Virus record (IMG/VR): IMGVR_UViG_3300042568_000414
Location: 1 to 22,924 of that record
Source: a virus
DNA: 22,924 bases
Direction: 5' to 3' (one strand)
Made by a program: the position numbers and the translations under genes. This document shows, one piece after another, positions 13,574 through 20,729 of this stretch; the first letter of the stretch is position 1, and each line of letters begins with the position of its first letter. Under the pieces are notes generated by a model. It did no database searches. It was not told the DNA's origin and worked only from the letters and a program-made list of their open reading frames with translations.

Positions 13574-14359
13574 GTGCGTTTTCTTTCCCAGGGCCTCCGC
13601 GGCCTCGAGCCTCTTCTGATTCATCCCGTCCGTGCCAAGGAGTACGTCGAAGCATCCAAGGCCGCCGGCCTCGGCGACATGATCGCGCAGCTCTTCGGCG
13701 AATCGCCCAAGCCCTACGTCGTCGGCAACGTGGCGGTCATCCCTCTCTCCGGCCCCATCGGCAAAGGCATCAGCCCCATGGAACGCATGATGGGCGCGGC
13801 CGACGTGGACGTGGTCTCTGGCTGGCTCGACGAAGCCGCCGAGAACCCCGCCGTGGAGAAGGTGCTGCTCTTCGTCAACTCCCCGGGCGGCACGGTGACG
13901 GGTGTCCCCGAGCTGGCCGAAAAGGTTGCCAACTTCCCCAAGCCTACCCGCGCCTTTGCGGATAACATGGCCGCCAGCGCTGGCCTGTGGGTGGCCTCGC
14001 AGGCGGACGATTTCGTCGTGACGGGCTCAGCCCAGATCGGGAGCGTGGGGGTCTACCTCGTCGCTACCAATCTCGAAGAGTACTACGCCGCCCAGGGCAT
14101 CAAGGTCGAGGTCATCGCCGCAGGTATCCACAAGGCCGCCGGCGCCGAGGGCATCGCCCTGACCGACGACCAGCGCGCCTATCTCCAGACCTCGGTCGAA
14201 TCTACCCGTGACGAGTTCCGGGCCGCGGTCCGCAACAAGCGCCGCTACGTCCAAGACGCCGACATGGAAGGCCAAGTCTTCTCTGGCCGTGAAGCCGCTG
14301 CCAAGGGCATGGCCACGGGCATCGTGCAGAACCTCCGGGAAGCCCTGGCTACTTTCTGA
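13574..14359 (+). CDS. S49-family (SppA-like) capsid maturation protease, gpC-like
   Basis: This 261-residue protein should degrade scaffold or process head proteins during maturation. It shows the SppA fold motifs: VAVIPLSGPI near residue 53, VLLFVNSPGG with the oxyanion glycines at 105-106, and MAASAGLWVAS with the likely nucleophile S135. IGSVGVY follows, then AAGIHKAAG with the likely general-base K187. Lambda gpC is longer because it carries the scaffold as a C-terminal part; here the scaffold is a separate downstream gene. The start chosen is GTG at 13574, 5 bp after the portal stop. Upstream in-frame sequence is the Arg/Pro-rich shadow of the portal gene. Confidence 0.87.
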   Translation: MRFLSQGLRGLEPLLIHPVRAKEYVEASKAAGLGDMIAQLFGESPKPYVVGNVAVIPLSGPIGKGISPMERMMGAADVDVVSGWLDEAAENPAVEKVLLFVNSPGGTVTGVPELAEKVANFPKPTRAFADNMAASAGLWVASQADDFVVTGSAQIGSVGVYLVATNLEEYYAAQGIKVEVIAAGIHKAAGAEGIALTDDQRAYLQTSVESTRDEFRAAVRNKRRYVQDADMEGQVFSGREAAAKGMATGIVQNLREALATF

Positions 14360-14368
14360 CCCCTGACA

Positions 14369-14385
14369 GTTGCCCACCTCCGCAA
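14369..14385 (+). promoter_or_regulatory. Start-associated motif, copy 2
   Basis: This 17-bp copy differs from the consensus only at the last base (A for G). It lies 9 bp after the protease stop and ends 11 bp before the scaffold ATG. The 3' extension TCTTTAGAACC resembles that of copy 6. Confidence 0.6.
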
Positions 14386-14396
14386 TCTTTAGAACC

Positions 14397-14834
14397 ATGA
14401 CTATCGAAGAAAAACTCGTCGCCGCCGAAGCCCTTGTCGCTTCCGCCTCTGCCGAACGTGACGACCTCCGCGCCACCGTGGAGAAGTTGACCGTCGGCGC
14501 TTCCTCGGAAGTCGAAGCCCTCAAGGTCGAGGCCTCGGCCAAGGACTCCAAGCTCGTCGAGCTGGAAGGCCTCCTCGCCGTCTCCGCCAAGCAAGTCGAA
14601 GAACTGACCGCCAAGGTCGCCGAACTCTCGGCCGTCCAGATCAGCGCCTCCGCCGAAGCCGCGGCCATCGTGGCCAAGGTCGGCGTCGCCGCCGTGGACC
14701 TTCCCCAGGGCGACAGCCCGGTCCGTGCTACGGACAAGGAAATCGCGGAGCAGTACGCCACCATGCCCTTCGGCAAGGAGCGCACCGACTTCCTCAAGAA
14801 GAACCGCGCCGCCATTTTCTCGGCTTCCAAGTAA
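14397..14834 (+). CDS. Capsid scaffolding-like protein
   Basis: This 145-residue, Ala/Glu/Lys/Val-rich protein is nearly all heptad-repeat coiled coil from residue 1 to about 85. It then has AAAIVAKVGVAAVDLPQGD, a segment seen in scaffold or capsid-protease C-terminal regions, and ends in a basic helix (FLKKNRAAIFSASK) that could contact the capsid protein. It lies between protease and major capsid genes as lambda Nu3 does, but as an independent gene. The ATG at 14397 is preferred to a TTG at 14370, since that TTG is part of the repeated boundary motif. A head decoration protein is less likely because of the coiled-coil content. Confidence 0.7.
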   Translation: MTIEEKLVAAEALVASASAERDDLRATVEKLTVGASSEVEALKVEASAKDSKLVELEGLLAVSAKQVEELTAKVAELSAVQISASAEAAAIVAKVGVAAVDLPQGDSPVRATDKEIAEQYATMPFGKERTDFLKKNRAAIFSASK

Positions 14835-14870
14835 CCCTTTCCCCCCAACCCCCCTCTCTCCTAAACTAAT
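14834..14870 (+). promoter_or_regulatory. Pyrimidine-rich leader of the major capsid gene
   Basis: The 36 bases between the scaffold stop and the capsid ATG are almost all C and T, with the CCTTTCCC core at 14836-14843, and end CTAAACTAAT. No Shine-Dalgarno sequence is present although this should be the most highly translated gene. An unstructured C/T leader of this kind would suit initiation helped by ribosomal protein S1; that is inference. Confidence 0.45.
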
Positions 14871-15725
14871 ATGTCCAACACCATTGCTGCTCAGCTGATC
14901 GTCGACACCCTCGCCGCCCAGTCCCAGACCATCCTCGCGAACCGCCTCGCCGCGCTCCGCAACTTCTCGACCGACTTCTCCACGGACGTCAAGAAGCCGA
15001 ACGACACCATCCAGGTCGCCATCGCCTCCGCGACGGCCGCCACTCAGGTCAACCCCTCCGCCTTCAATGTCATCGGCGGCACGACCCTCTCGGCCACCTC
15101 GGTCGCCCTCGACCACGTCTACCAGCCTTTCGGTCTCGGCTACGCTGACATTCAGAACTCCATCCGCCTTGAGCGCCTGGTGAAGATCAACCTCGACGCC
15201 CTCGCCGACAAGATCTGGGCCCTCGCTACCGCCCCCATCACCGTAGCCAACTTCGGCGCCGCTGCCGTGACCGCTGCCGACAGCGCCGTCACCCCGGGCT
15301 CCGCTCAGCTCAAGGCCCTCTGGGCCGGTGTCAGCAAGGCCGGCCGCAAGGCCCTGATCGTGAACCCTGGCATCTACAGCCAGCTCATCCCGACCAGCAC
15401 GACCTCCCTGCCCCTGTCCGAAGGTGCTTACGGTTTCGACGGTGGCGTCTTCTACGCTTCCCAGTTCCCGTCTGAGGCCAAGCTCGCTGGTTTCGCCTGT
15501 GCCCCTGAGGCCGTGGCTCTCGCCGCCGCTGCTCCTTCCCTCGACCACGTCCGCGACGGTATGCTCGTCTCGGAAGTCGTCGCCCTCGAAGGCCTCGGCA
15601 TGAGCATCTACTACAACGTGTGGGCCGACAAGAGCACCCGCAACCTGGTCGCCTCGGCTGAACTCATGTTCGGCGCGAACAAGGCGGTCACGGCCGGCAC
15701 GATCGCCGCGGTCTACAACCCGTAA
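14871..15725 (+). CDS. Major capsid protein
   Basis: This 284-residue protein should form the icosahedral shell. It follows protease and scaffold, has a virion-like composition (Ala, Val, Ser, Thr-rich, no Cys apart from one in FACAPEA), and is followed at once by an intrinsic terminator, as is common after major capsid genes. A segment KPNDTIQVAIAS near residue 43 resembles the start of the HK97-fold body in phage coat proteins (NGDTVxV-like), and the C-terminal part reads VVALEGLGMSIYYNVWADKS then LVASAELMFGANK, as in coat proteins that end with a strand region. It has a strongly host-optimised look, with GCC, CTC, GTC and ATC codons dominating. Confidence 0.82.
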   Translation: MSNTIAAQLIVDTLAAQSQTILANRLAALRNFSTDFSTDVKKPNDTIQVAIASATAATQVNPSAFNVIGGTTLSATSVALDHVYQPFGLGYADIQNSIRLERLVKINLDALADKIWALATAPITVANFGAAAVTAADSAVTPGSAQLKALWAGVSKAGRKALIVNPGIYSQLIPTSTTSLPLSEGAYGFDGGVFYASQFPSEAKLAGFACAPEAVALAAAAPSLDHVRDGMLVSEVVALEGLGMSIYYNVWADKSTRNLVASAELMFGANKAVTAGTIAAVYNP

Positions 15726-15730
15726 TCGCC

Positions 15731-15745
15731 GGGGCTTAAAGCCCC
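15731..15745 (+). repeat. Hairpin just after the capsid stop
   Basis: GGGGCTT and AAGCCCC form a perfect inverted repeat around a single A, 5 bp after the capsid stop. It precedes the intrinsic terminator by only 6 bp, so two hairpins stand in tandem. It may protect the capsid mRNA end from 3' exonucleases. Confidence 0.6.
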
Positions 15746-15751
15746 ACGATG

Positions 15752-15782
15752 AAAGGCCTCCAGAAATGGGGGCCTTTTTTTT
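15752..15782 (+). terminator. Strong intrinsic (Rho-independent) terminator
   Basis: AAAGGCCTCC at 15752-15761 pairs with GGGGGCCTTT at 15768-15777 (ten pairs, one of them T-G) around a 6-base loop. The right arm runs directly into eight T residues (15775-15782). This is a textbook intrinsic terminator and should end most capsid transcripts. The next repeated motif begins within the T-run. Confidence 0.9.
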
Positions 15783-15796
15783 GCCCGAGTCCGCAG
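15780..15796 (+). promoter_or_regulatory. Start-associated motif, copy 3
   Basis: This 17-bp copy differs from the consensus only at the first base (T). It begins in the T-run of the terminator and ends 4 bp before the ATG at 15801. Since transcription should stop just before it, a promoter is needed here and this motif is the obvious candidate. Confidence 0.65.
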
Positions 15797-15800
15797 ATGT

Positions 15801-16181
15801 ATGAGCCTGTACGGTCAAGAGTTTCTGAACGATGCGAAGGAAATCACCTACGACCTAGGGATTCCCTGCGCCACGGCCGGCTCGACCGTCACCTTCTCGG
15901 CCCTTATCTCGGAACCAGCCTACACCACTGGCCTTGAATCTGGGGGCTTTGTGGAGCGGACCCAGTACACCGTCCGCCTGCCCGCCGCAACGGCCTCCTG
16001 GCTCAAGCCAGATGGGTCTAATGGGGCATCGGCGGCGGTCATCTCGGCAGGCGTTCCCATCGCCGCCCTGGGCATCGGCAAGAAACTGACGGTCGGGGGC
16101 AAGGTCGTCCGCATCACCAGCCAGACTTACAAGACCCTTTCGGCTTGGATCACCCTCGTGGTCATCGACGACAACCAATGA
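15801..16181 (+). CDS. Head completion / head-tail adaptor protein (gpFII-like position)
   Basis: This 126-residue protein follows the major capsid gene where lambda FII lies. After a short helix (QEFLNDAKEITYDLG) it is rich in strands: STVTFSALISEPAY, ERTQYTVRLPAA, GKKLTVGGKVVRITSQTY and AWITLVVIDDNQ, consistent with the small beta-barrel head-closure proteins that join head to tail. It has no catalytic motifs. The start is set by the ATG after the repeated motif and the stop overlaps the next ATG (ATGA). The exact class is inferred from order and size rather than from a diagnostic motif. Confidence 0.6.
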   Translation: MSLYGQEFLNDAKEITYDLGIPCATAGSTVTFSALISEPAYTTGLESGGFVERTQYTVRLPAATASWLKPDGSNGASAAVISAGVPIAALGIGKKLTVGGKVVRITSQTYKTLSAWITLVVIDDNQ

Positions 16182-17179
16182 TCGCTGAAGGCAGCATCAT
16201 CCCCAAGAGCCGGGAGGAGTTCATGGCCGCCATCAATCGTTTCGTAATGGGTACGAATGACGGCCTGATAGATGTCTTCCTGGAGCAGGCCGCCCTGATG
16301 TGCCGCGACAGTATGATCTTCACCCCTCCGATTGTTAAGGCCGGAGGCGACGGCATGAGCGACGAAGCCCGCATGGTGGGAAATGCCGCCATCAAGGGCG
16401 ACGTGCATTCGGTCGTAGTCGGCCAGCGGTCGGGCTCAGTCAACGGTCGCCGCGGTCGCCTGTTCCGCAAACTTGGTTCGGCTGCCTTCATGAACAACCC
16501 GTCCAAGTTCTGGAAACTGGCCGGGGAGAATACCGACCTCTTCGCCGGCAACGCTCTTTACGCCCGGATGTTCGACAACGGATTCGGGACTGTCCGCTCC
16601 TTCCGCAAACTGAAGAACTACTTTAACCGCATCGGCCAAGAGGAGGCAGGGAATACTTTCAACCGCTCCGTGATCGAAACCGTGTCTGGTGTTAGGGATG
16701 TCCATCAAGCTGCGCTCAAGAAGTTCGGCGGCCGCATCAAGAAGAACGGCGGCCCAGGGATTGAGTTCTGGCAGCGCATGGAAGCCAAGGACGGAGTCCT
16801 CAAGGAATACATCAAGCAGCGCCAGAAGTCTGTCGGCCGCATCAAGGCAGGCTGGGTCGATACCCTGGCTAAACTCCCCAAGCCAAAAGGCCTTAGCGGA
16901 CCCAAGTCCCGAGCCAATGCAGGCCGCTCCCAGATTCCCCTCTGGATCAAGAGGCATAGCAACTCGGACGGAATCGTTGCCATGTCTAAACGCACAGTGG
17001 GCACGCTCATCTTTGACCTTACAATCGGGAATCAAAAGGGAGATACGGATGGCATTGCAACCGGCGCCGACGTGAAGAACCTTGTCTACGGCAACCGCGT
17101 TAAACAGATGCCTGCTATGATGGAAATCATGCTCAGGCATCACACACAAAACTTTAACAAAAAACACGGAATCAAATAA
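16178..17179 (+). CDS. Tail completion / minor tail protein (gpZ-like position)
   Basis: This 333-residue, strongly basic protein starts in an ATGA overlap with the adaptor gene. The N-terminal half contains a helix (IDVFLEQAALMCRDSMIFTPPI) and the segment SVVVGQRSG, features of the gpZ/HK97 gp10-type neck and tail-completion proteins, in which early helices precede a phrase about conditions on the particle surface. The C-terminal half has Lys/Arg-rich helices (LKEYIKQRQKSVGRIKAGWVDTLAKLPKPKG) and ends in AMMEIMLRHHTQNFNKKHGIK. It is longer than lambda gpZ (about 190 residues), so it may carry an added domain at residues about 120-250. Codon use in the last 200 bp is more AT-rich than in neighbours. 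Confidence 0.5.
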   Translation: MIAEGSIIPKSREEFMAAINRFVMGTNDGLIDVFLEQAALMCRDSMIFTPPIVKAGGDGMSDEARMVGNAAIKGDVHSVVVGQRSGSVNGRRGRLFRKLGSAAFMNNPSKFWKLAGENTDLFAGNALYARMFDNGFGTVRSFRKLKNYFNRIGQEEAGNTFNRSVIETVSGVRDVHQAALKKFGGRIKKNGGPGIEFWQRMEAKDGVLKEYIKQRQKSVGRIKAGWVDTLAKLPKPKGLSGPKSRANAGRSQIPLWIKRHSNSDGIVAMSKRTVGTLIFDLTIGNQKGDTDGIATGADVKNLVYGNRVKQMPAMMEIMLRHHTQNFNKKHGIK

Positions 17180-17181
17180 CC

Positions 17182-17622
17182 ATGCCCGGAACCTTCTCAG
17201 CCCGCCACATCGTCGAGGCCGTCCTCGATACCTTCCTCACCGCCGAGTCTGGCCTTGCTGGGGTGGCCGTCTACACTGGCGACAACGCTGAGATAAACGT
17301 CCTGCCCAAGTGCGTGGTCCTCTGCGACTCCGCCCGTACGCCGCCCGAACTGCCCGAGGGCGCTGGCAACTACTACTGCTCGGTCCGCGTCACGATCTTC
17401 TCCAACGCCGACGACAACACCCTGACCCAGCACCGCGACCGATGCGCTGCCATCGCCGGCTCAATGTCCAACGTCTCTGGCATCAAGGCCGCCTTCGTTA
17501 CCGATGGCTCTGCCCTATGCTATGACGTCATCCCCGACTCCGAAGACGAAGGCCGGGACGAGCGCTCCTGGGCGACCGTCCTCAGCTACACCGTCCCGGT
17601 GGTCGTGAACCCGACCCCCTAA
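17182..17622 (+). CDS. Tail terminator protein (gpU-like position)
   Basis: This 146-residue protein follows the Z-like gene by 2 bp, in the place of lambda U. The layout fits a tail terminator: an N-terminal helix (SARHIVEAVLDTFLTAESGLAGVAVY), then a strand core (PKCVVLCDSARTPPEL, NYYCSVRVTIFSNADDNTLTQH), a second helix with DRCAAIAGSMSNVSGI, and a C-terminal strand pair (SWATVLSYTVPVVV). Such proteins cap the tail tube and fix its length. Five cysteines are unusual for this family. The assignment is from gene order, size and secondary-structure pattern. Confidence 0.55.
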   Translation: MPGTFSARHIVEAVLDTFLTAESGLAGVAVYTGDNAEINVLPKCVVLCDSARTPPELPEGAGNYYCSVRVTIFSNADDNTLTQHRDRCAAIAGSMSNVSGIKAAFVTDGSALCYDVIPDSEDEGRDERSWATVLSYTVPVVVNPTP

Positions 17623-17624
17623 GG

Positions 17625-17641
17625 GTTGCCCGTTCCCGCAG
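17625..17641 (+). promoter_or_regulatory. Start-associated motif, copy 4
   Basis: This copy matches the 17-bp consensus fully. It starts 2 bp after the stop of the tail terminator gene and ends 11 bp before the ATG of the tail tube gene. The extension TTTCAAAGACT follows. Confidence 0.65.
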
Positions 17642-17652
17642 TTTCAAAGACT

Positions 17653-18036
17653 ATGGCAGCTATCCTCAACGGCACTTCTTGCATCTACGGCATCGGCTCG
17701 GGAACCGTGGCGAATCTTTTCGTCCAGTCCTTCTCCGTCTCCTCTGGCTTCAACAACGAAGACACGGTGCAGAACGAGGCCGGCATCACCGTCACCCATC
17801 GCCTGGACGATCGCAAGACGACCCTGAGCATCGACGGCATCTGCAAGACCTCGACCGTCCCCGTCCTTGGCGCGACCCTTACCTTCACGACGAACACCCT
17901 TTCGGCTTATCCTGCCGGAAGCGCTTCGGCGAGCTTCGTGGGAATCGTGACCAAGGTCGACGAGAAGTCGCAGAACAAAGGTTTCTGCAGCGTCTCCGTC
18001 GAGGCCGTCGATTACGAAGGCATCAGCTACGCGTAA
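17653..18036 (+). CDS. Probable major tail tube protein (gpV-like position)
   Basis: This 127-residue protein is nearly all beta strand and loops (VANLFVQSFSVSSGF, ITVTHRLDDRKTTLSIDGIC, TLTFTTNTLSAYPAGSASASFVGIVTKVDEK, GFCSVSVEAVDYEG). It lies between the terminator and tail assembly genes where siphoviruses encode the tube protein. Stacked rings of it would build the tail tube. The ATG at 17653 is preferred to a TTG at 17626, which lies in the boundary motif. It is shorter than lambda gpV because it lacks a C-terminal Ig-like domain. The GAGA-loop hairpin follows its stop. A tail-terminator-associated protein is the alternative. Confidence 0.6.
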   Translation: MAAILNGTSCIYGIGSGTVANLFVQSFSVSSGFNNEDTVQNEAGITVTHRLDDRKTTLSIDGICKTSTVPVLGATLTFTTNTLSAYPAGSASASFVGIVTKVDEKSQNKGFCSVSVEAVDYEGISYA

Positions 18037-18045
18037 TTGACACCG

Positions 18046-18057
18046 CCCCGAGAGGGG
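18046..18057 (+). other. Small GNRA-type hairpin in the gap before the tail assembly gene
   Basis: CCCC-GAGA-GGGG makes a 4-bp all-GC stem with a GAGA (GNRA-type) loop, 9 bp after the tube-protein stop and 12 bp before the GTG start at 18070. No T-run follows, so it may tune translation or stabilise the tube mRNA rather than terminate it. Confidence 0.4.
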
Positions 18058-18069
18058 TAGACTCAAGGC

Positions 18070-18672
18070 GTGGACGGAAGATTCCTACGCGCCTGGACAG
18101 ACCCGGCGGCCAAGGTGCAAATCCTTGGTCGTTCCGTTTATCCGTTTTGCCTCAAGTACCGCGTTCGGCTGATGGCCATCGAGTCTCCGCTGCTTACTGG
18201 CAAGACGGAGCCGACCGCCCTGGACCTATTCGCCGCGGTCAAGATATGCGCCGAGGAACCGCTTGGCGATCTGGAGCCGGCCGAGGTCCGCATGGTCGAG
18301 CACCTCGACAAACACCCGGGCAAGTTCGCAGCTGAGATTGAGCGCTTCAGCGAATACTGCATGGTCGACTGCTGGCCTAGGTTCTGGGACACCCCTGAAA
18401 AGAAGAAGGGGACGGCCGAAGACATGGGCATCCCTTGGCCGTTAGGAGTGATCGCGGCGCTCATCAAGAACGGCATCGACGAGAAGCGGGCGTGGGAGAT
18501 GCCCGAGTGTCAGGCGATTTGGATGAACGCGGCTTGGTCTGCGGCCAACGGTTCAGAGTCAAAGATTCTGACGACCGAGGAGGAGGCCTTCATGGAGGAA
18601 CAGGAGCGGCTCGAAAAGGTTGCCCCTCCCGCAGAGGTAAAGACCCCCGAGACCAATGGCACAGAAACTTGA
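18070..18672 (+). CDS. Tail assembly chaperone-like protein (gpG-like position)
   Basis: This 200-residue, helical, acidic protein lies between the tube and tape measure genes, the usual place of tail assembly chaperones that coat the tape measure during assembly. It includes SVYPFCLKYRVRLMAIESPLL, a helical middle, several Trp residues and a C-terminal Glu-rich tail (TTEEEAFMEEQERLEKVAPPAEVK). Siphoviruses usually make a frameshifted G-GT pair here; I see no convincing slippery heptamer and no second frame of adequate length, so one product is assumed. The start is GTG. Its last 17 bp overlap the tape measure gene, and a copy of the start-associated motif lies inside its 3' end. Confidence 0.5.
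   Translation: MDGRFLRAWTDPAAKVQILGRSVYPFCLKYRVRLMAIESPLLTGKTEPTALDLFAAVKICAEEPLGDLEPAEVRMVEHLDKHPGKFAAEIERFSEYCMVDCWPRFWDTPEKKKGTAEDMGIPWPLGVIAALIKNGIDEKRAWEMPECQAIWMNAAWSAANGSESKILTTEEEAFMEEQERLEKVAPPAEVKTPETNGTET
18619..18634 (+). promoter_or_regulatory. Start-associated motif, copy 5 (inside coding sequence)
   Basis: This copy has all fixed positions of the consensus but a spacer one base shorter, giving 16 bp. It sits in the 3' end of the tail assembly gene, encoding VAPPAE, and ends 21 bp before the tape measure ATG. Its extension GGTAAAGACC resembles that of copy 4. Keeping the motif within coding sequence suggests selection on DNA or RNA. Confidence 0.5.
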
Positions 18673-19876
18673 ATATGAATTGAAGGGGAAGTCCGACGTC
18701 GAGCAAGTGACGGGGCGGGCGAAGAAGTCCGTCGACTCCTTGGGTGACTCGTTCAAGAAGGCCGGCAGTGACATCGGCAAGAAGCTCGCGGGAATGTTCG
18801 CGGCGACCGTTCTCTTCGACAAGGCCCTGAGTTTCCTTAGCAATACCTTTAAGCAACTCGGCGAGGTCGCTGATCAGGTGGACCGAAGCGGCCTATCGGC
18901 CGAGCAGTTCCAGGGGTTGGCCTACGCGGCGCAACAGTCCGGCGTGTCCGTCTCCGTCCTGGCTAAGGCGACCCGTCAGCTGCGCGTGGACATGGCCGAA
19001 GCTGCCGCCGGCACGGGCAAGAAGGTCGAGATGTTCAAGGCCCTCGGCGTCACGATGGAGCAGCTGAAGGCAGGCGACGCGACTTCGGTCTTCCTGGCTA
19101 TCTCTGCCGCGCTAGGCGGTGGGGCTGATGACTCGGAACGGCTGCTCATTACGACGGCCCTCTTCGGCGACAAGATTGGCAACGACATCCTGCCGATGCT
19201 TAACGATTTCCAGAAACTCCAGAAGGACATCGCCGACGCCCCGATCGTGGACGCAAAAACGCTCAAGGCCATGGGTGATTACAACGACGGCATGGACCGG
19301 CTCAACGCAAGCATGGTCAAACTCGCCGCCAACCTTTTCAACGTTTATAATAACTATAGCAAGTGGGCTTCTAAGGTCGCCGAAGATGCGGCCACTGGTC
19401 TTTTCAATTTCCTAGATAGGTTTGCCCCGGGGGCTGCTTCATCCGCTGTCACTGGCGCAATAACGTCGACCCCGATGGGCGCCGCCCTGGTCGCAATGGG
19501 AGCTGATGGCTCGACCACTCCGACTGGCACGACGGCCGCTGCATCTGGAGGCGCCGACAAATCTAAGGCCTTGCTCGCCGCCATCAAGGCAGGTGGCGCT
19601 AGCACCGAAAAGGAAAAGGCCGCAGACACCAAGGGCACGACCTCCAGCACGGGAGCCATCTCCGGCAACGTCATCGGCGTCGGTCAGAACCCGGTCGTCA
19701 CGGCCCTCCAGGAACAGCAGGGCATCGCCCTCCAGCAGCTGAGTGTCCTCCAGGTCATCGCCTCAAAGTTCGGATACGCGGCGACCTACATGGACGTGAC
19801 CGCCTCAGGCGCTACGCCTAACACCCCGGCCAACTCCTCGACCAACCGCAGCCCCCTCGTCACTAAATCTAAATAA
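18656..19876 (+). CDS. Tail tape measure protein
   Basis: This 406-residue protein should set tail length and help DNA entry. Residues 1-60 are helical and basic (GRAKKSVDSLGDSFKKAGSDIGKKLAG). Residues about 75-190 carry a well-known tape-measure segment: VDRSGLSAEQFQGLAYAAQQ, then ATRQLRVDMAEAA, KALGVTMEQLKAGD and TALFGDKIGNDILPMLND. A hydrophobic stretch near residue 47 may be membrane-active. The last third is Ala/Gly/Ser/Thr-rich and low in complexity. At roughly 1.5 angstrom per residue the length predicts a tail near 60 nm, short for a siphovirus. It overlaps the upstream gene by 17 bp. Confidence 0.8.
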   Translation: MAQKLEYELKGKSDVEQVTGRAKKSVDSLGDSFKKAGSDIGKKLAGMFAATVLFDKALSFLSNTFKQLGEVADQVDRSGLSAEQFQGLAYAAQQSGVSVSVLAKATRQLRVDMAEAAAGTGKKVEMFKALGVTMEQLKAGDATSVFLAISAALGGGADDSERLLITTALFGDKIGNDILPMLNDFQKLQKDIADAPIVDAKTLKAMGDYNDGMDRLNASMVKLAANLFNVYNNYSKWASKVAEDAATGLFNFLDRFAPGAASSAVTGAITSTPMGAALVAMGADGSTTPTGTTAAASGGADKSKALLAAIKAGGASTEKEKAADTKGTTSSTGAISGNVIGVGQNPVVTALQEQQGIALQQLSVLQVIASKFGYAATYMDVTASGATPNTPANSSTNRSPLVTKSK

Positions 19877-19878
19877 CC

Positions 19879-20727
19879 ATGGCCCTCGTCAAAGCAGGCA
19901 ATCTTTTAACCACTAAGTTCGTCCAGCCAGGAGGGTCTTACACGAATGACGGCTATGGCATGATGACCGCCCGGGCGACTTACATCGTGGACAAGACCGT
20001 GGGCGGTACGGCCGTCTTCACCGGGCAGGTCCATCCTGAGTACGCCGACTTCTTTTGCCACAAGTTCAACCTGACCCGATCGGGGCTGGAGATGGATACC
20101 ATCGACGCCGAGTATGTAGGCATCGACAGCGCCGTGGGTAGCATCACCAACCCGAACGTGACCGCCTCGCACGGCCTGACCTCGGAGCACATTACGACCC
20201 ACCCGAACTTCTTCGGACCGACGGCTCCTTTCACCACGGCCATCGCCGGCAATGGGACTACCTTCACGACTAATCCGGCTAACCTTGAGGAACGCATCGG
20301 CGGCGTCTTCGGCGCTACGTTCAAGGGCTCGGCCACTAACGCTGGCGGCTTCGTCGGCTTCAAGGATTCGACCACGGCGGCCAAGCAGTACTACTACGGA
20401 AAGACCCACTATCTCTCCCCAATCACGTCCTTCTCTGGGACCATCTACACCAAGAACCTCGGCGACGTCACGACCATGAGGAACGCCGTCGGCAAGACTT
20501 CGGGAGACAATACATTCGGAGGCATCAAGCTGCTGCCTAATCACATCGGCACGACTTGGACGGCCAGCGTCAAAGGAACGACCCGCAACACCATCCTTCT
20601 GTCTCAGGTTTCCTTTGAGGATTATTGCGTGCTGGCTGGAGGCACGCCTAAGATCGTTAAGATTAACTACGAGATTCGGTTCAACCGCGAAGGCTACCCG
20701 GCGGAAGTCTACGCGCCAGTTACTTGA
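19879..20727 (+). CDS. Unrecognised tail or virion structural protein
   Basis: This 282-residue protein follows the tape measure by 2 bp (TAACCATG). It is rich in Thr, Gly, Phe and Tyr and looks almost wholly beta, with strands such as ATYIVDKTVGGTAVFTGQV, GVFGATFKGSA and TPKIVKINYEIRFNREGYPAEVY. No motif of distal tail proteins, tail-associated lysins or lambda M/L/K/I proteins is recognised. The middle (SFSGTIYTKNLGDVTTMRNAVG) could be a receptor-binding or ring-forming domain. By position it is a tail-tip component. Sequence alone does not allow a firmer call. Confidence 0.6.
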   Translation: MALVKAGNLLTTKFVQPGGSYTNDGYGMMTARATYIVDKTVGGTAVFTGQVHPEYADFFCHKFNLTRSGLEMDTIDAEYVGIDSAVGSITNPNVTASHGLTSEHITTHPNFFGPTAPFTTAIAGNGTTFTTNPANLEERIGGVFGATFKGSATNAGGFVGFKDSTTAAKQYYYGKTHYLSPITSFSGTIYTKNLGDVTTMRNAVGKTSGDNTFGGIKLLPNHIGTTWTASVKGTTRNTILLSQVSFEDYCVLAGGTPKIVKINYEIRFNREGYPAEVYAPVT

Positions 20728-20729
20728 AC

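Noticed and set aside
14349-15818. A 489-residue open frame on the minus strand across scaffold and capsid genes
   Set aside because: It is antisense to two well-supported genes, is Gly/Asp/Val-rich in the way expected from the complement of GCC/GTC/CTC codons, and spans the terminator.
18390-18672. Programmed frameshift in the tail assembly gene
   Set aside because: A/G-rich strings such as GAAAAGAAGAAGGGG and GAAAAGG occur, but none gives a proper slippery heptamer in the reading frame, and the alternative frame ends soon with shadow-like composition.
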